A stretch of DNA of 64,000 nucleotides from Blastocystis hominis. Taxonomy: Eukaryota; Sar; Bigyra; Opalinata; Blastocystidae. A model generated the notes under the pieces. It was not told the DNA's origin, made no database searches, and worked only from the letters and a program-made list of their open reading frames with translations. The stretch is taken from contig NW_013171838.1 of the NCBI RefSeq assembly GCF_000151665.1, positions 137,001 to 201,000 on the forward strand, written 5' to 3'. Positions within the stretch are counted from its first letter, which is position 1; each line of letters opens with the position of its first letter. Position numbers and translations under genes: made by a program. Shown here in pieces: positions 10,401 through 21,213 of the stretch.

Positions 10401-12012
10401 CTATACTAGCTTTATTCCATACGTCTTTCTTATTATCTGAGCAAGCTGCCACATGTAAGTGCCTCGTTTATAGTCCTTTGATATCTTGGTTCGTTTGTGA
10501 GGTATTTCAATGCAAAATTCGTTGGCTAAGACATAAAAGTGATAATCTACAAAATAGGACAAATCACAATCAAATACGTTGAGATATCATCCGATTCAAT
10601 AGTTCTTCCTTGTTATATCCATAATCAATGAAATATGGATGGAATATGGGATTATCCATTGAACGCTTGACTATGGAATAGGGTTCCATTTCATGGTCAG
10701 CATAGTATCGGTAAAGAATGTTCTTATTCTCGGCAAGCATTTTATCTACATTTACAATTCTCTAAATGTGGTTCAGAATTTATATAGAACTACATGTCGA
10801 CCTGTAGGATGAGGTACAACACTATGCATATACACTCGCTTCAATTCCGATTTTGTATGAGGAACCATATCCCAACTAACCATTACAACGATCCATACAA
10901 ATCATATACATATTCTCACACAATCCTTTTTCATAACAATTCTTGTGATTCACTTCTTTTTCATTCATTAGGAATGACTTTAGCAACAATACGGCTTTCG
11001 GATCCTTCAGTGTTTGATTATGAATCTGAAGTGTCGAATATAGAGTATCGGATGAAAATACATCGATATCACTCACAAAGTAATGAGTTGTATCAATGAA
11101 CTCGATCGCTAAGTCCCTCAAAACATTGATAGGAAAGATTGTATTGTTTCGATAAACGGGTTTCTTTCCATGATAATAAATGCTTTGATAACGCGAGCCG
11201 ATCCTAGACTTCACAATGTAGAGTATAAAGGTGATTCGTTTATAGGACTTGTATGAATCGATCACCTCTCTTAACTCATCAATCTCATTCTCGGTAACGA
11301 AGATTACCATATTGATTCGATGTTTCCATCTCTTCATCAAATAGGGCAATCGATCTTTCCGAACTAACGTTAAGATTGTGATTAGAGTGACATCATCATA
11401 ATCCTTGGGATTATCTAGTATGTAAGAGAGAGCAACTTTCATAAATCATACATGGCTTTCTTTTGAAGGACGAACATTCATCTTTCATTGTATCATATGT
11501 AACGACATAGAATTGCTGGCAATGTGAGTATGGATGTGAATCATGGCAATCGAAGAATAGATTCTCTTTGTTGTGCTTGAAGAAATCAAACAAATCACTG
11601 GCATTATGACAAGCTGAGCTCGCAAATGGGTTGAGATAATATGGAACGAGCTGTTGAAAACACTTCTTTTCATTGCTGAAATGCTTGAGAGAGGGTATCT
11701 TCATTAGCTTTTGCACATATACGTTTTTCTTTCCATATCGCTTATCAAGAGGTTGAAAATCAATATACTAGTTATAATAGGATGAGAGAGCAAAGAATAC
11801 AGGAGCAACTGTTGGTAACGTTGTGGTAATAGTTTTCGAATGATGAGACAAGACTTTGTGAGATGGTAATTGTATTTGCTATGGAATATGAAAGAATTGA
11901 GTGGAGAACTTACTTTTAAGACATGAATTGATTCCAAACTCCAGTTTGGATGAGTAGTGTGTAACAGAATAGAAAGCTCCCCTAAGACTGCAAGGATCAG
12001 AAATACTATCAT
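10401..12012 (-). CDS. LARGE/B4GAT1-like glycosyltransferase (GT49), type II membrane protein
   Basis: Joining short introns gives one protein from ATG 12012 to TAG 10403-10401. It starts with a signal-anchor (MIVFLILAVLGELSILL). Visible introns include ones starting GTAAGTTCTCC (35 nt, near 11.9 kb), GTATTCTTTGC (33 nt, near 11.8 kb), GTATGATTTATG (37 nt, near 11.44 kb) and GTATTTGATTG (31 nt, near 10.57 kb). The core has the GT49 signature: VTLITILTLVRKDRLPYL, then FPINVLRDLA, then a DID metal-binding motif (YFVSDIDVF). The C-terminal part has EPYSIVKR, DYGYNKEEL and FYVLANEFCIEIPH, matching the family's EPYVV, GYG and F.IH blocks. GT49 enzymes add xylose/glucuronate-type or GlcNAc-type sugars in the Golgi; the substrate here is unknown. 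T10403 plus AGAG plus TGTTTTGC fits the gene-end pattern seen elsewhere in the window. Confidence 0.88.
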
Positions 12013-12850
12013 TTCAAATAAAATACATATATATATTATGCAAAAACCAAAATATAATGAACCAAACTACTCCACGAAAAATACACTATTTTTGCTTGAT
12101 TCCATGGAAGATATTATCAATATTGAGATGTGGATATGAAATATGCATACTTGTACTATGGAAAATAGGATATGGAGTGTTTGTCATCTAATGAAGCGAT
12201 TTTGGACAAAGAGTCGGTTAAGCATGTAAGAGTGATATACTTGGTACTATACAATCCAGAAATGAACTAAAAAGTTGATAAATCAAATGATGAGTGCTGT
12301 TGTGAAGAGTAATGGAAGTGTCAAATTACGATACTCTATTAATGTACAAAATTCATTCATTTTGTACTATTCATAAATTCGATATCTCACAAATTGCATG
12401 TTTGAAACAACTCGAAAGTTTAGAATCTACAAGCTGGAAAATGTGACATTGCCCCATTTATTAATACATATTATAGTAGTAGTAATTGCAATGAAACTAA
12501 AGAATACCTTAAAAGTGAGGATATCTCTTAATGATGAAATGATGTAAATTATCGATAAAAAGATATATAGATTATTGTTGGCTAAACAAAGTGTATACAC
12601 ACAGAACGTGATAGATTACTGACTTTGTTTTCCCATTTCTATTCTTGACGACTATGGGATTTGATATGTGTTCCATTTGTATCGTATCGTATTGCATAGA
12701 ACTACATTCCCATCTATTTGAATAATGCTAAACAAATCAAAAATGGTATGTTTGGCTACCCATTCAGATTTAGTATTCATTACAGTTTTTGCAATGGAAT
12801 CAATCCATTCACTCAAACGACAAAGAATAAGGAAAGAGGATCAAGTATAG
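12013..12850. other. AT-rich region between divergent glycosyltransferase genes
   Basis: This separates the minus-strand GT49 gene from the plus-strand fucosyltransferase-like gene, so it must hold promoters for both. It may also hold the undefined first exon of the latter (a 74-residue frame covers 12718-12942). No TATA box or repeated motif stands out against the AT-rich background. Confidence 0.4.
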
Positions 12851-14560
12851 ATTCATACACAACTCACCTGTATCATATTAAGTTTACTATTACCATTCTG
12901 TGTGTCCTATGTTTCAGTTATTGTTTGTTTCAATCTATTTAGTGTTCAATATCGTATAAATTGGTAAATTGTAGAGTACAATTGATATATGTTTCTCTAT
13001 CGACTTATTCTTCATCTTTCGAATATGTACCTATTCATAGAAGTGATATTTCGACTAAAAGGTATGTACTAACTATTGCTATTATTGTTTAGAGTAATAC
13101 TAGATATCAACAGCTCTATTGTATTAGTCTAGGTATGTTGATAACATTATAGAAAGTGAGCAACAGTTCTGTTTCCACTATTCGTGTCAATTCTACTGTC
13201 AGTGTGCCAATTTCTACAAAGAATGAAAATAACAATCAAAACGAATCGAATCACATGAATCATTCCAAAGATTTAGAATTGGTCTTAAATGTAACAAAGA
13301 ATCATAAAGTGAAAACAGGTCATGGCATTTCAGATAATCTTCCTGGAATTGGAAAGAACAGATATGGGTAGGAAATGGTTGATTCATGTTTTGTAGTGAT
13401 ATGCTGATTGGCAATAGTACCGAACGATTAGATCCTTCCATGATTAAGTCTGAAGAGTTACGTGAATTGTTGGTTTCGTTATTGTGGAGTAAAATAATAG
13501 GGTTCGTTCCAAACGAAAACTGTTCCTTCTTCCCAATACCAAAGGTTTAGGAAATCGATTACAGCTATTCTGTGGTTTGTATTTCATATCCATCCGACAT
13601 AACTGCTCTATTGTGAGTAGGACTGTGCCTTGTTTTCTTTTAATGATTCTAGTTCCTCATTCTGCCTTGTGGCACAAGTTTTGGACTATCAAGCAATTCT
13701 TCCCTCAGCAAGTTGTCTTTGCTGATGATGAAGGTATCGATAAGTGAATAATCATTATGTAATTGATAGACTTGAAGTATCTATTTCATTTTAGCTATCT
13801 AATCGTTGTAAAAGCTTATGGTTATCATATCAAAACAGATTTGCAAAGAATCAAGGACTTTATCATGACGGGTGATGAGCGAATTGGATTACCTACAGGC
13901 ATTACAACGATTATCGGATATTCGCATATTCTTCGATTCATCCTCGATTCTCAACCGTATCATTCGATTCTATTAGCCAGTGGAATTACTAGTTTCCAAA
14001 GAGATGTATCATCCCATATGAAGGTTTACTATTGTTATGGAGAGTTTTTACGAGACATTATGCAGATTACCGATCTGACAAAGGAAATGATGAAGGTACG
14101 GTATCCGATCGTTTTTGAACAACCCTATGATGCGATTCAGCTGAGAATGGGAGGACGACTATCGGATGTTCCCATGCCTAATCATTATCTTACCATGGAG
14201 TCATTGAATGTTGCCATTCGATGTGTTGGAACCTATTGCAAGTCAAAGGATATTTATGTAGCCTCTGATTCCATAAAGGCCAAACTATTCATGAAAGAGA
14301 AATTACAAGAAAAGAATGTGACTTTTGTCAATGAGAAGTCTTTGTTTTCCGATAGTCAACTGAATAACATGGAAGGTGTTTTTATCGCTACCTATTCTGC
14401 TGTGGCTGATATTTATATTCTGGGAAATAGCCAGCAATGCATAATGACGGAAGATAGCACATTTGCTTATGCTGGATGTGCTATCACAGGGAAACCACCA
14501 GTGATAATTCCATGGACGAAACAAGTATGTTTAAAAAGTGATAGCTTAAAAGAACTGTAA
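12851..14560 (+). CDS. Fucosyltransferase-like GT-B enzyme, copy A (type II membrane protein; start not fixed)
   Basis: Exons can be chained back from TAA 14560 to a hydrophobic exon (IILSLLLPFCVSY) just before 12912; no start ATG could be fixed, so the 5' limit is approximate. Several introns are clear, for example 31 and 32 nt just upstream of 13153, 32 nt (GTTGGTTTCG...) near 13.48 kb and 36 nt (GTAGGACTG...) near 13.63 kb. The lumenal part has an acidic/Asn-rich stem, then the N-terminal motif KGLGNRLQ, then AIQLRMGG, IYVASDS, and the C-terminal block STFAYAGCAIT. This order matches GDP-fucose-dependent GT-B enzymes of the GT11/GT23/GT37 type; GLGNR is closest to GT37. It is a tandem paralogue of the next gene. 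Donor and acceptor are inferred from family only. Confidence 0.8.
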
Positions 14561-15005
14561 TGAAGCCAAATTGGGAAAGGACAATGCAAAATAGTAATAA
14601 TGAGACTAGGATTTCAATGTTCTATTTGTGAACAACAAATAAGAATACTACAACTATTCTTGAAAACGACTTGCCAATATGATCATATCGTAATATGACT
14701 TAATACACACGCAATGATACGAATAGTACATTGTAGATATCCAATTTGTTGAAAAACGAGGTATATTAGAATTGGATATTAACGAACTTTTACCACTAAC
14801 TAATAATAATAGTAAATAAAGAACAGTTGAGAGATAACAACACAGAATATAGGGAAATGCTATAATAATAGAGAAAGAATAAACTATTGATACTGTAAAA
14901 TACCTGCATAATAATCATACAACTACTATTGGAATACGATTTTTGGAAAACAAGAAATACTGGGAATTAGGAGATATTATAGTTACTTGGTATTTTGGTT
15001 TTCGT
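14561..15005. other. Spacer between the tandem fucosyltransferase-like genes
   Basis: AT-rich, no open frame of note, and no TGTTTGTT element. It should hold the end of copy A and the promoter of copy B. Confidence 0.5.
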
Positions 15006-16603
15006 ATGGTGCAGTTAATATTGGTTGTAATTGCTAGTTACTTGCTGTAAGTCTGTGAAAGATCATTCTATGTAGGTCGCAACTGTCATCAACGAACATT
15101 TTCCTCAATAGTTTATGTAACTATTCAATTAAAGCTAGCCATACACTCCTATTATCACTTAGGTATCAAATCACTATGTTTATTCGATGTAGACGTTCTG
15201 GAAATCCAAGTCAACAGTATAATGTACCATTAGTTCAGAAGAGTGATAATGGAATCAAAGTGGACTCTACAAGTACTTTGGGAAACAATGGGCAGTTAGT
15301 TCGACCAGCAGATTGGAGTAGCAATATAACTACAGATATCAATGTAATAACCATGCTCAATACAAAGCGTACTCATCAGCTAAAGGAAGGAGCTGGGATT
15401 CGAGATTCACTGCCTGGAATCATAAACAAATTTGGGTAATAGTTCGATGTTTATGAATTATCAAGTAGGGATAGAGTTAGAGGTAAGCGAAAATCGCCAA
15501 TACATACTAATCAAATACAGTCTGCTGAGTTACAGTCTTTGTATTATTCATGATTGCTCTTAATTAATGCATAGAGTGAGTTCGAACCAGCGATTGATTC
15601 TATTACCCAATTATAAGGGCTTGGGAAATCGTTTGCAGCTGTTCAGCGGATTGTATTTTTTTTCAATTAGACACAGAATCCCTATTATCAGTACATTCAA
15701 AACTGTTGTTGAAACCTAGTTCCATATTCTGCATCATGGCATATAGTGTGGAACATTCGGCAGAACTATACTGGGCAGATTGTTTATGTTCCTGATGAAG
15801 GTATCGTCTAGAAAATCGTTGATTACATAGATATAAACTATCTGCTTCACTACAGTTACTTACTAGTTCCTAAACCTTTTGGAAAGTTCAAAATACAAGA
15901 TTTGCGATACACAAGCAATGCAATCAAAACAGGAAAGGTTTATCCTATATTCCCAACAAGAATAACAGCAGTAATCGGAAATGAATTATTACTGAAGTTT
16001 GTGATCGACTCTGTGGGATATCATGATATTCTCCAGTACAATGGAATAGTGAGCTATCAAAAGAACATTTCATCCTATCTGCGGCAATACTATTGTTATG
16101 GAGAGTTTTTGAGAAACGTTATGCAAATCACTGACCTGACAAAGCAGATCATGAGAGTGAGATATCCAATCGTCGACACGCAACCATTTGATGCGATTCA
16201 ACTGAGAATGGGTGGAAGTCTTTCAGACTTTCCTTTGGAACAGCAATGGTTATCAATGAAATCTCTTTCTGTAGCAGTTCGTTGTATAGAGTCATACTCT
16301 AAAACAAATAACATATATATTGCTTCTGATTCGATGTATGCAAAGAACTATCTGAAACAGAATCTGAGAAATCGAAATGTGAGTTTTGTGAATGAGAAAG
16401 CTCTATTCTCAGATACTCAAGTGATGAATTTAGACAGTGTTTCAATAGCTACATATACAGCAGTGGCAGATCTGTACATATTGGGTGAAAGTAAATCGTG
16501 TATCATGACAAAAGACAGTACATTTGCATTTGCTGGATGTGCACTATCTGGTAATCCGCCCATCACATTAACGGATGATAAGGATAAGTGTAATAGACAA
16601 TAG
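15006..16603 (+). CDS. Fucosyltransferase-like GT-B enzyme, copy B (type II membrane protein)
   Basis: The start ATG 15006 opens a signal-anchor (MVQLILVVIASYLL). Splicing of short introns (for example GTAAGTCTGTG..., 29 nt, at ~15051; GTATCAAATC..., 30 nt, at ~15163; GTACATTCAAAAC..., 30 nt, at ~15690; GTATCGTCTAG..., 31 nt, at ~15800) gives one protein ending at TAG 16603. Motifs mirror copy A: NYKGLGNRLQ, AIQLRMGG, IYIASDS and STFAFAGCAL. Three later introns sit at the same aligned places as in copy A (before the KGLGNR block, before PYSA/PHSA, and after the VPDE/ADDE block), so the pair arose by gene duplication including introns. One 45-nt intron near 15.48 kb is less certain, because an alternative GTAAG donor within it breaks the frame. 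Confidence 0.82.
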
Positions 16604-18213
16604 TCTCGTTAGTATGATTGAACAATCCAGTTTTCGATACTTATTTGTTTATTATCACCCTCGTCAAAATAATATGTAACATAGTAAAAAGGTGGTATAA
16701 TACATGTTAGTATCCCTGGAGAGTGTTAATATCACTTAATACTCACATATACATCTAACAGAATCAATTTGAATTCAAAAAGATACATGATTAGATCCTC
16801 TCTTGAGTTCTATTACTTGATATAGTCATACATTCCGTGTTCCTATTTTCGGACTATTGGGTTTTGTTTGAATATCAGAGAATGAATTGACCACTGATTG
16901 ATACATAGTACACAATCTTAAAAGACATCTACAATTCAAATTCATAAATTCATAAAAATAACTAGTTTTATCAGCTATCGAATAATAACGTGTCCAGTAA
17001 TAAATGAAAAAGGTAGATATTTAAGCCATATTATTACTTTTTCATTTTTTCAATTTCAAATTACCTGATATTACATCAGGAAAGGAACAATATGATAGTA
17101 TCACACAATAAAAAACACTATTCATAAGAGCATGTATTATTCTCTTTCACTTAGGAGAATGATGCAAATTATCCATATTAACTTCAATTATAATAAGAGA
17201 ATAATTATGTGACATAATTCAATCGTCAGGATTGATTTCACTCAGTAAATCGTTGTAACCAATATTATTTTTCATTTTATGTAAGTTTCTATACTCTTGG
17301 GACATATCAATGGAGCAAAAAAAACATTGTTCAATGTTCCGACGATGATACCTTTTGCAAATTCTATATAATGCCGGGGTCGAATAAAAACGCACATCCC
17401 AGTTCTTAATTACATTGTACTGCTTTATCTGCCATTCAACAACCTTATATTTCGTTTCATTTTGAGTTTCCACATTCATTACTCAACCAATGATGACTCG
17501 GATTTATGGATAACACAAGCAGGTGTATAAAAACTTCATTGTAATTACTACATATAATAATTAGCGATTTTCAGGTAAATAGATAAGTCTTCTTATTTGA
17601 ACATATTATTCACTCAACAATACAACACAACTTTACTATCTTTAGTTTGTCATTTACAGAAAATAGTCTCTTCGTGCAAATATCAAACTACATTTATTGC
17701 TCATACAATAGTATTACCTCAGTTCTATTCAAAACAGAACACTTCTGTTTTAGAGGCTATTAGTGTGTCAAAATATAACCCTTCGATTTATTTGACCTGT
17801 TATTTGTCTTGTAGATATCATTTTTCTACAAATTCGAGCAAAATTGTCATCCTGTCCAACATCATGCCGCCAAGTATAAACACCACATAATTATCTTTTC
17901 TATTTCATATACTCATATCTCATTCAATAGTCTTATTATAAGCTACTATAGGATTTTGCCGCCCTTTTTCACACATCCATTTTTCTTGCAAATTGTATTG
18001 TAGTTTGTGGTATTCTTATTATGACATAGGTATTGTAGTGCAGTTGCTTCTATTTTCATGGATGCACACTTGCCTGACAATAATAACCTGGTTCAGGGTT
18101 CTGTACAGCAAAATAACCAATATAATGTTTCTATTGTTGTTTGGATACTATTCTAGACAAATCCATTCTCTCAAACGTTAGTTTCGCCTACAAGATTATA
18201 TGCTGCTTTGTGC
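16604..18213. other. AT-rich border region of the glycosyltransferase island
   Basis: No convincing gene. Plus-strand frames at 17597-17890 and 17993-18181 have no recognisable features. Base composition shifts from AT-rich to GC-richer across about 18.2-18.6 kb, marking the border between the accessory island and the dense core region. Confidence 0.5.
17219..17479 (-). CDS. Small hypothetical protein
   Basis: An 86-residue ATG-started frame with a mixed composition (Cys, Arg, Tyr, Asn) less simple than the AT-rich background. There is no signal peptide, membrane segment or known motif. There is no gene-end element nearby and no clear upstream exon. It may be a real small gene, a fragment or chance. 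Confidence 0.25.
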   Translation of the reverse strand: MNVETQNETKYKVVEWQIKQYNVIKNWDVRFYSTPALYRICKRYHRRNIEQCFFCSIDMSQEYRNLHKMKNNIGYNDLLSEINPDD

Positions 18214-19542
18214 ATGCTAGGCCTGAAGAAAACAACCAATTCTTTGTCAAAAAAGCGAAACTCCAGTTTCTCTCAGCAACGATATGCCGAGAACGAGAAA
18301 AGACGTTTGCTATCGATACCACCACTGAGCCCACGCCGTTCTATCCGTTTTTCCACTCTTCGAGTTCCTGAACCCACATCTTCCCAGACTTGCCTGAGTG
18401 ATTCTTCATTTGAAAATTCTATGTTGTTTCAGGTCCAAAAGTATGTCTTGGTGGATTTTCAAACAAAGGGTTGTGAAGCAAGTGTTTTCAGCTGAGAAAG
18501 GGGAATCGTTTCATATTTCGGATTTGAGTGTGGCATCTCAGCTATCTGCACACTGTCTACTCTCCATATTCGAAGTAGCTTTTCTCTACGCCAATCACCA
18601 CCAGATTCTTCGAACTCTCCATATCATCAACAAAGTCGGTGATTCCTTCATTCGGGAGCCCCCTCGAAGTCTTCTCTCTTTTCTCAGCGCACTTCTTCCC
18701 GTATCATCCACCCTCGAGATCCCTTCGATGCTCGAAGCGCCCTCTTCGATCCTCCCCATAGTCCATGGAATCCTTCCTCGTCCGAACGCTGCCTATCCCT
18801 TCTCCCTCAACCCTTCCTTCTACCAGCCGCCCTTCTCTCCCGGTGAATCTCCGCTTCTCACCGAGCAGCGAATCAATCCAGACAACCTCCCTTCCAAAAC
18901 CTCTCGCTGCCACACTGATCCGAGATTGGACGAAGCCAAGACCGCGGAGTTTTGGTCCGAAGACCTCTTTCTCTCTTCGGCTCTTCCGCTCATCGCTCTG
19001 CTCACCGTTAAACTCGCTCTTCGAGACTATCAAGTCGCGGTCGCTGTTCTTCTGGATCACCTGGAAGGCGTTCAGCAGCTCCCTGGAGTGAGTAGGGATT
19101 GGATGGTGGATTGAGGACAGATCTGTTCGCTGCCGTTCGATTTGTTGTGGGGGTGTTGCGGCAATGTGCTGTGATCTCCTCGCCGAACTGGGATTTTCTG
19201 TCAATGCAGGGGTTTACCGAGAATACGATTATCGAATTGGAGGGGGATCTTCGGGTGGGGATTGGAGGTTGGTGGCTTTGTAGATTTCGCTGAAAGGAGT
19301 CGATGGACTGAATTCTCTGATTGGACAGAAGGGAGAAACGTCGGTGGAGATCATGAAGACGCGTCTGTTCTGTCAGGCTCTGATAGAGCAGAATGTTACG
19401 CAGCCTAGTCAAGTTTCGTCTTTGGTAAATTCGTATTTTGGAGAGGGAGAATATCTTCCTTTGAATGTGGTGGAGGATGAGTTAAAGACAATGGTTAGTC
19501 AGGTGTTAAAGTGTTATAAAGAGTTTCTCATTCGTTCTATAT
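18214..19542 (+). CDS. Unassigned helical protein; stop probably made by polyadenylation
   Basis: ATG 18214 opens a basic, Ser-rich N-terminus. A 35-nt intron (GTGATTCTTC...TTTCAG) near 18.4 kb and a 29-nt intron (GTAGGGATTGG...GACAG) near 19.1 kb join the frames into a protein of roughly 390-400 residues, rich in amphipathic and hydrophobic helices (for example LTVKLALRDYQVAVAVLL). A further intron of about 60 nt or a more complex join is needed near 19.25-19.33 kb, so this part is uncertain. The last exon reads through to TAG 19592, but TGTTTGTT lies at 19547-19554. Cleavage after T19542 would give ATA-TAA. I do not recognise the family. Minus-strand open frames over 18704-19412 are shadows of this GC-richer exon. 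Confidence 0.6.
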
Positions 19543-19546
19543 GCGG

Positions 19547-19554
19547 TGTTTGTT
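19547..19554 (+). terminator. TGTTTGTT polyadenylation element
   Basis: It lies four bases after T19542 of the in-frame codon TGC. Adding A residues after that T makes a TAA stop for the unassigned gene. Confidence 0.65.
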
Positions 19555-20071
19555 TTAGAGTTGTTGAGAGTACGATGTATCGAGATAAGTAGGTCTAATG
19601 GCGATAGTGAGTCTATTCTCTAGTTATATTCCTATTGGTACTTGAGTTTATGGTATTATGGTCAAATGTTCCCTATCCTCATGAGGCAGACACAGTATTT
19701 AAATTCTATATTCTATTATCATTCCACTCGGAAAATAATACTTCACATACTTTCATCTACTAATCTCTGGTAAGTGTTTCAATTTCATAATCCCATTCAC
19801 TACTTATGTTACCCAGACCATAAAAGCAAAGCATGATAGGCTTATTCTAAAGTAATGAATCAATTTTTACCCAATGTGCTTGTATTTGAATTTCAATACA
19901 CTCTACACTCCCCTCCCTTTTCATTTGAACCGTCTTTTGTATATGTACTCAGAAATATACAAATTACAAATTACCTTAATTATTATACAAGCATTTTGAT
20001 TACCCCCCTCCATGATAGAGATTGACGGCCAATCGTTTGAATTCTCCACTATTTCATTGACGATTCAAGCT
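19555..20071. other. Intergenic region upstream of the eL8 gene
   Basis: No gene seen. It should hold the eL8 promoter and 5' leader. C/T-rich stretches such as CTCCCCTCCC (near 19.91 kb) occur, but I cannot assign sites. Confidence 0.45.
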
Positions 20072-20878
20072 ATGTCTTCGGTATTTTGCTCGCTTCTATC
20101 TCTAATATCCAGACTAAGGCTAAGGACTCTGCTAAATCTATGAACCCCATCTTTGCTGCTACTCCCAAGAACTTCCGCATTGGAGGAGATGTTCTGGTAC
20201 GATAGCGCTCCGTTCGGCCTAATTTCATAGCCTAAGAAGGATCTCTCCAGATTCCTGAAGTGGCCCCGTTACGTGATCATCCAGAGACAGCGTAAGATTC
20301 TGAGCCAGCGTCTGAAGGTTCCTCCCACCGTGAACCAGTTCAGCCATGTGTTGGACAAGAACCAGGCTGCTGAGGTGTTCCGTCTGATGAACAAGTACGC
20401 TCCTGAGACGGAGGCCGAGAAGAAGGCTCGTCTGGAGGCTGCTGCCAAGGCGAAGGCTGAGGGCAAGCCCGTGGAGGAGAAGCGTGCTCTGGTTGTGAAG
20501 TACGGTCTGGACAACGTGACGAAGCTGGTGGAGCGCAAGAAGGCCAAGCTGGTTCTGATTGCCAACGACGTGGATCCCCTGGAGCTGGTGATGTGGCTGC
20601 CCGCTCTGTGCCACAAGATGGGCGTTGCGTACGCGATCGTGAGCGGCAAGGGCCGTCTGGGCGCTCTGGTGCACCAGAAGACCGCTACTTGCGTGTGTCT
20701 GACGGGAGTGAACCCTGAGGACGAGGCGGCGCTGAACTCGCTGCAGGAGAGCTTCACCACCAAGTACGCCGAGAACAAGAAGTGGGGTGGCGGTATCATG
20801 GGACTGAAGACTCAGCGCAAGCTGAGCATTCGTGCCGCTGCCATCGCTGCTGAGAAGGCCAAGAGAGCTTCTCTCTAA
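20072..20878 (+). CDS. RPL7A: 60S ribosomal protein eL8 (RPL7A/L7Ae family)
   Basis: The frame begins ATG-TCT-TCG at 20072, is interrupted at once by a 32-nt intron (20081-20112) and again by a 34-nt intron after GGAGATGTTCTG near 20.20 kb, then runs to TAA 20876-20878. The product is about 243 residues. It has the eL8 N-terminal PKNFRIGGDVLPKKDL block, the WPRYVIIQRQRKIL segment and a full L7Ae/kink-turn-binding domain (KLVLIANDVDPLELVMWLPALCHK is split here only for description: LVLIANDVDP, then ELVMWLPALC). Length and order match the family. It is part of the large ribosomal subunit. Codon use is more GC-rich than in neighbours, as expected for a highly expressed gene. TGTTTGTT at 20940-20947 suggests a 3' UTR of about 60 bases. 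Confidence 0.97.
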
Positions 20879-20939
20879 GCTGATTGTGAGGCTACATGAA
20901 GAAAGGAAGAAAGGAAGGGTGGAATCGTCATTGGTGGAG

Positions 20940-20947
20940 TGTTTGTT
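20940..20947 (+). terminator. TGTTTGTT polyadenylation element of the eL8 gene
   Basis: Exact octamer 62 bases after the encoded TAA. The rest of 20879-21213 between eL8 and the VPS13 3' end shows no gene. Confidence 0.6.
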
Positions 20948-21203
20948 CGAATACTGTGTGTGTGGATGGATATTTGGTGAAATGCCAAAATAGAATGAAA
21001 CCATTGGCAAGGATTTCTTTGACCAAGTGTGTATTGAACTACATTGAAGCAATCGACAATGATTTCAGAAAATAGAATCATCAATATCATTCATTCATTT
21101 TGTGAAGAATCATCTGTTCTTTCACTCCAAATCAAATCAAATCAAATCATTCCATTTCTTTCTATTTCAACAAATCATAACACACATCACTCATTTACTT
21201 ATC

Positions 21204-21211
21204 AACAAACA
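21204..21211 (-). terminator. TGTTTGTT polyadenylation element of VPS13
   Basis: On the minus strand the gene ends CAG-TTG-GAG-TGA, then CT, then TGTTTGTT. Cleavage after the T of TGA, four bases before the octamer, would also give a stop (TAA), so the transcript may have essentially no 3' UTR. Confidence 0.7.
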
Positions 21212-21213
21212 AG

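Noticed and set aside
17219-17479. Possible similarity of the 86-residue ORF to the VPS13 C-terminus (RRN...C..C pattern)
   Set aside because: Only a few Cys/Arg positions agree and the spacing differs; this is within chance.
17597-18181. Two plus-strand open frames near the island border
   Set aside because: No motif, no plausible splice chain and AT-driven composition; not supported as genes.
18704-19412. Long minus-strand open frames at 18.7-19.4 kb
   Set aside because: Arg/Ser-rich shadow frames of the plus-strand exon; the plus strand has matching short introns and a gene-end element.
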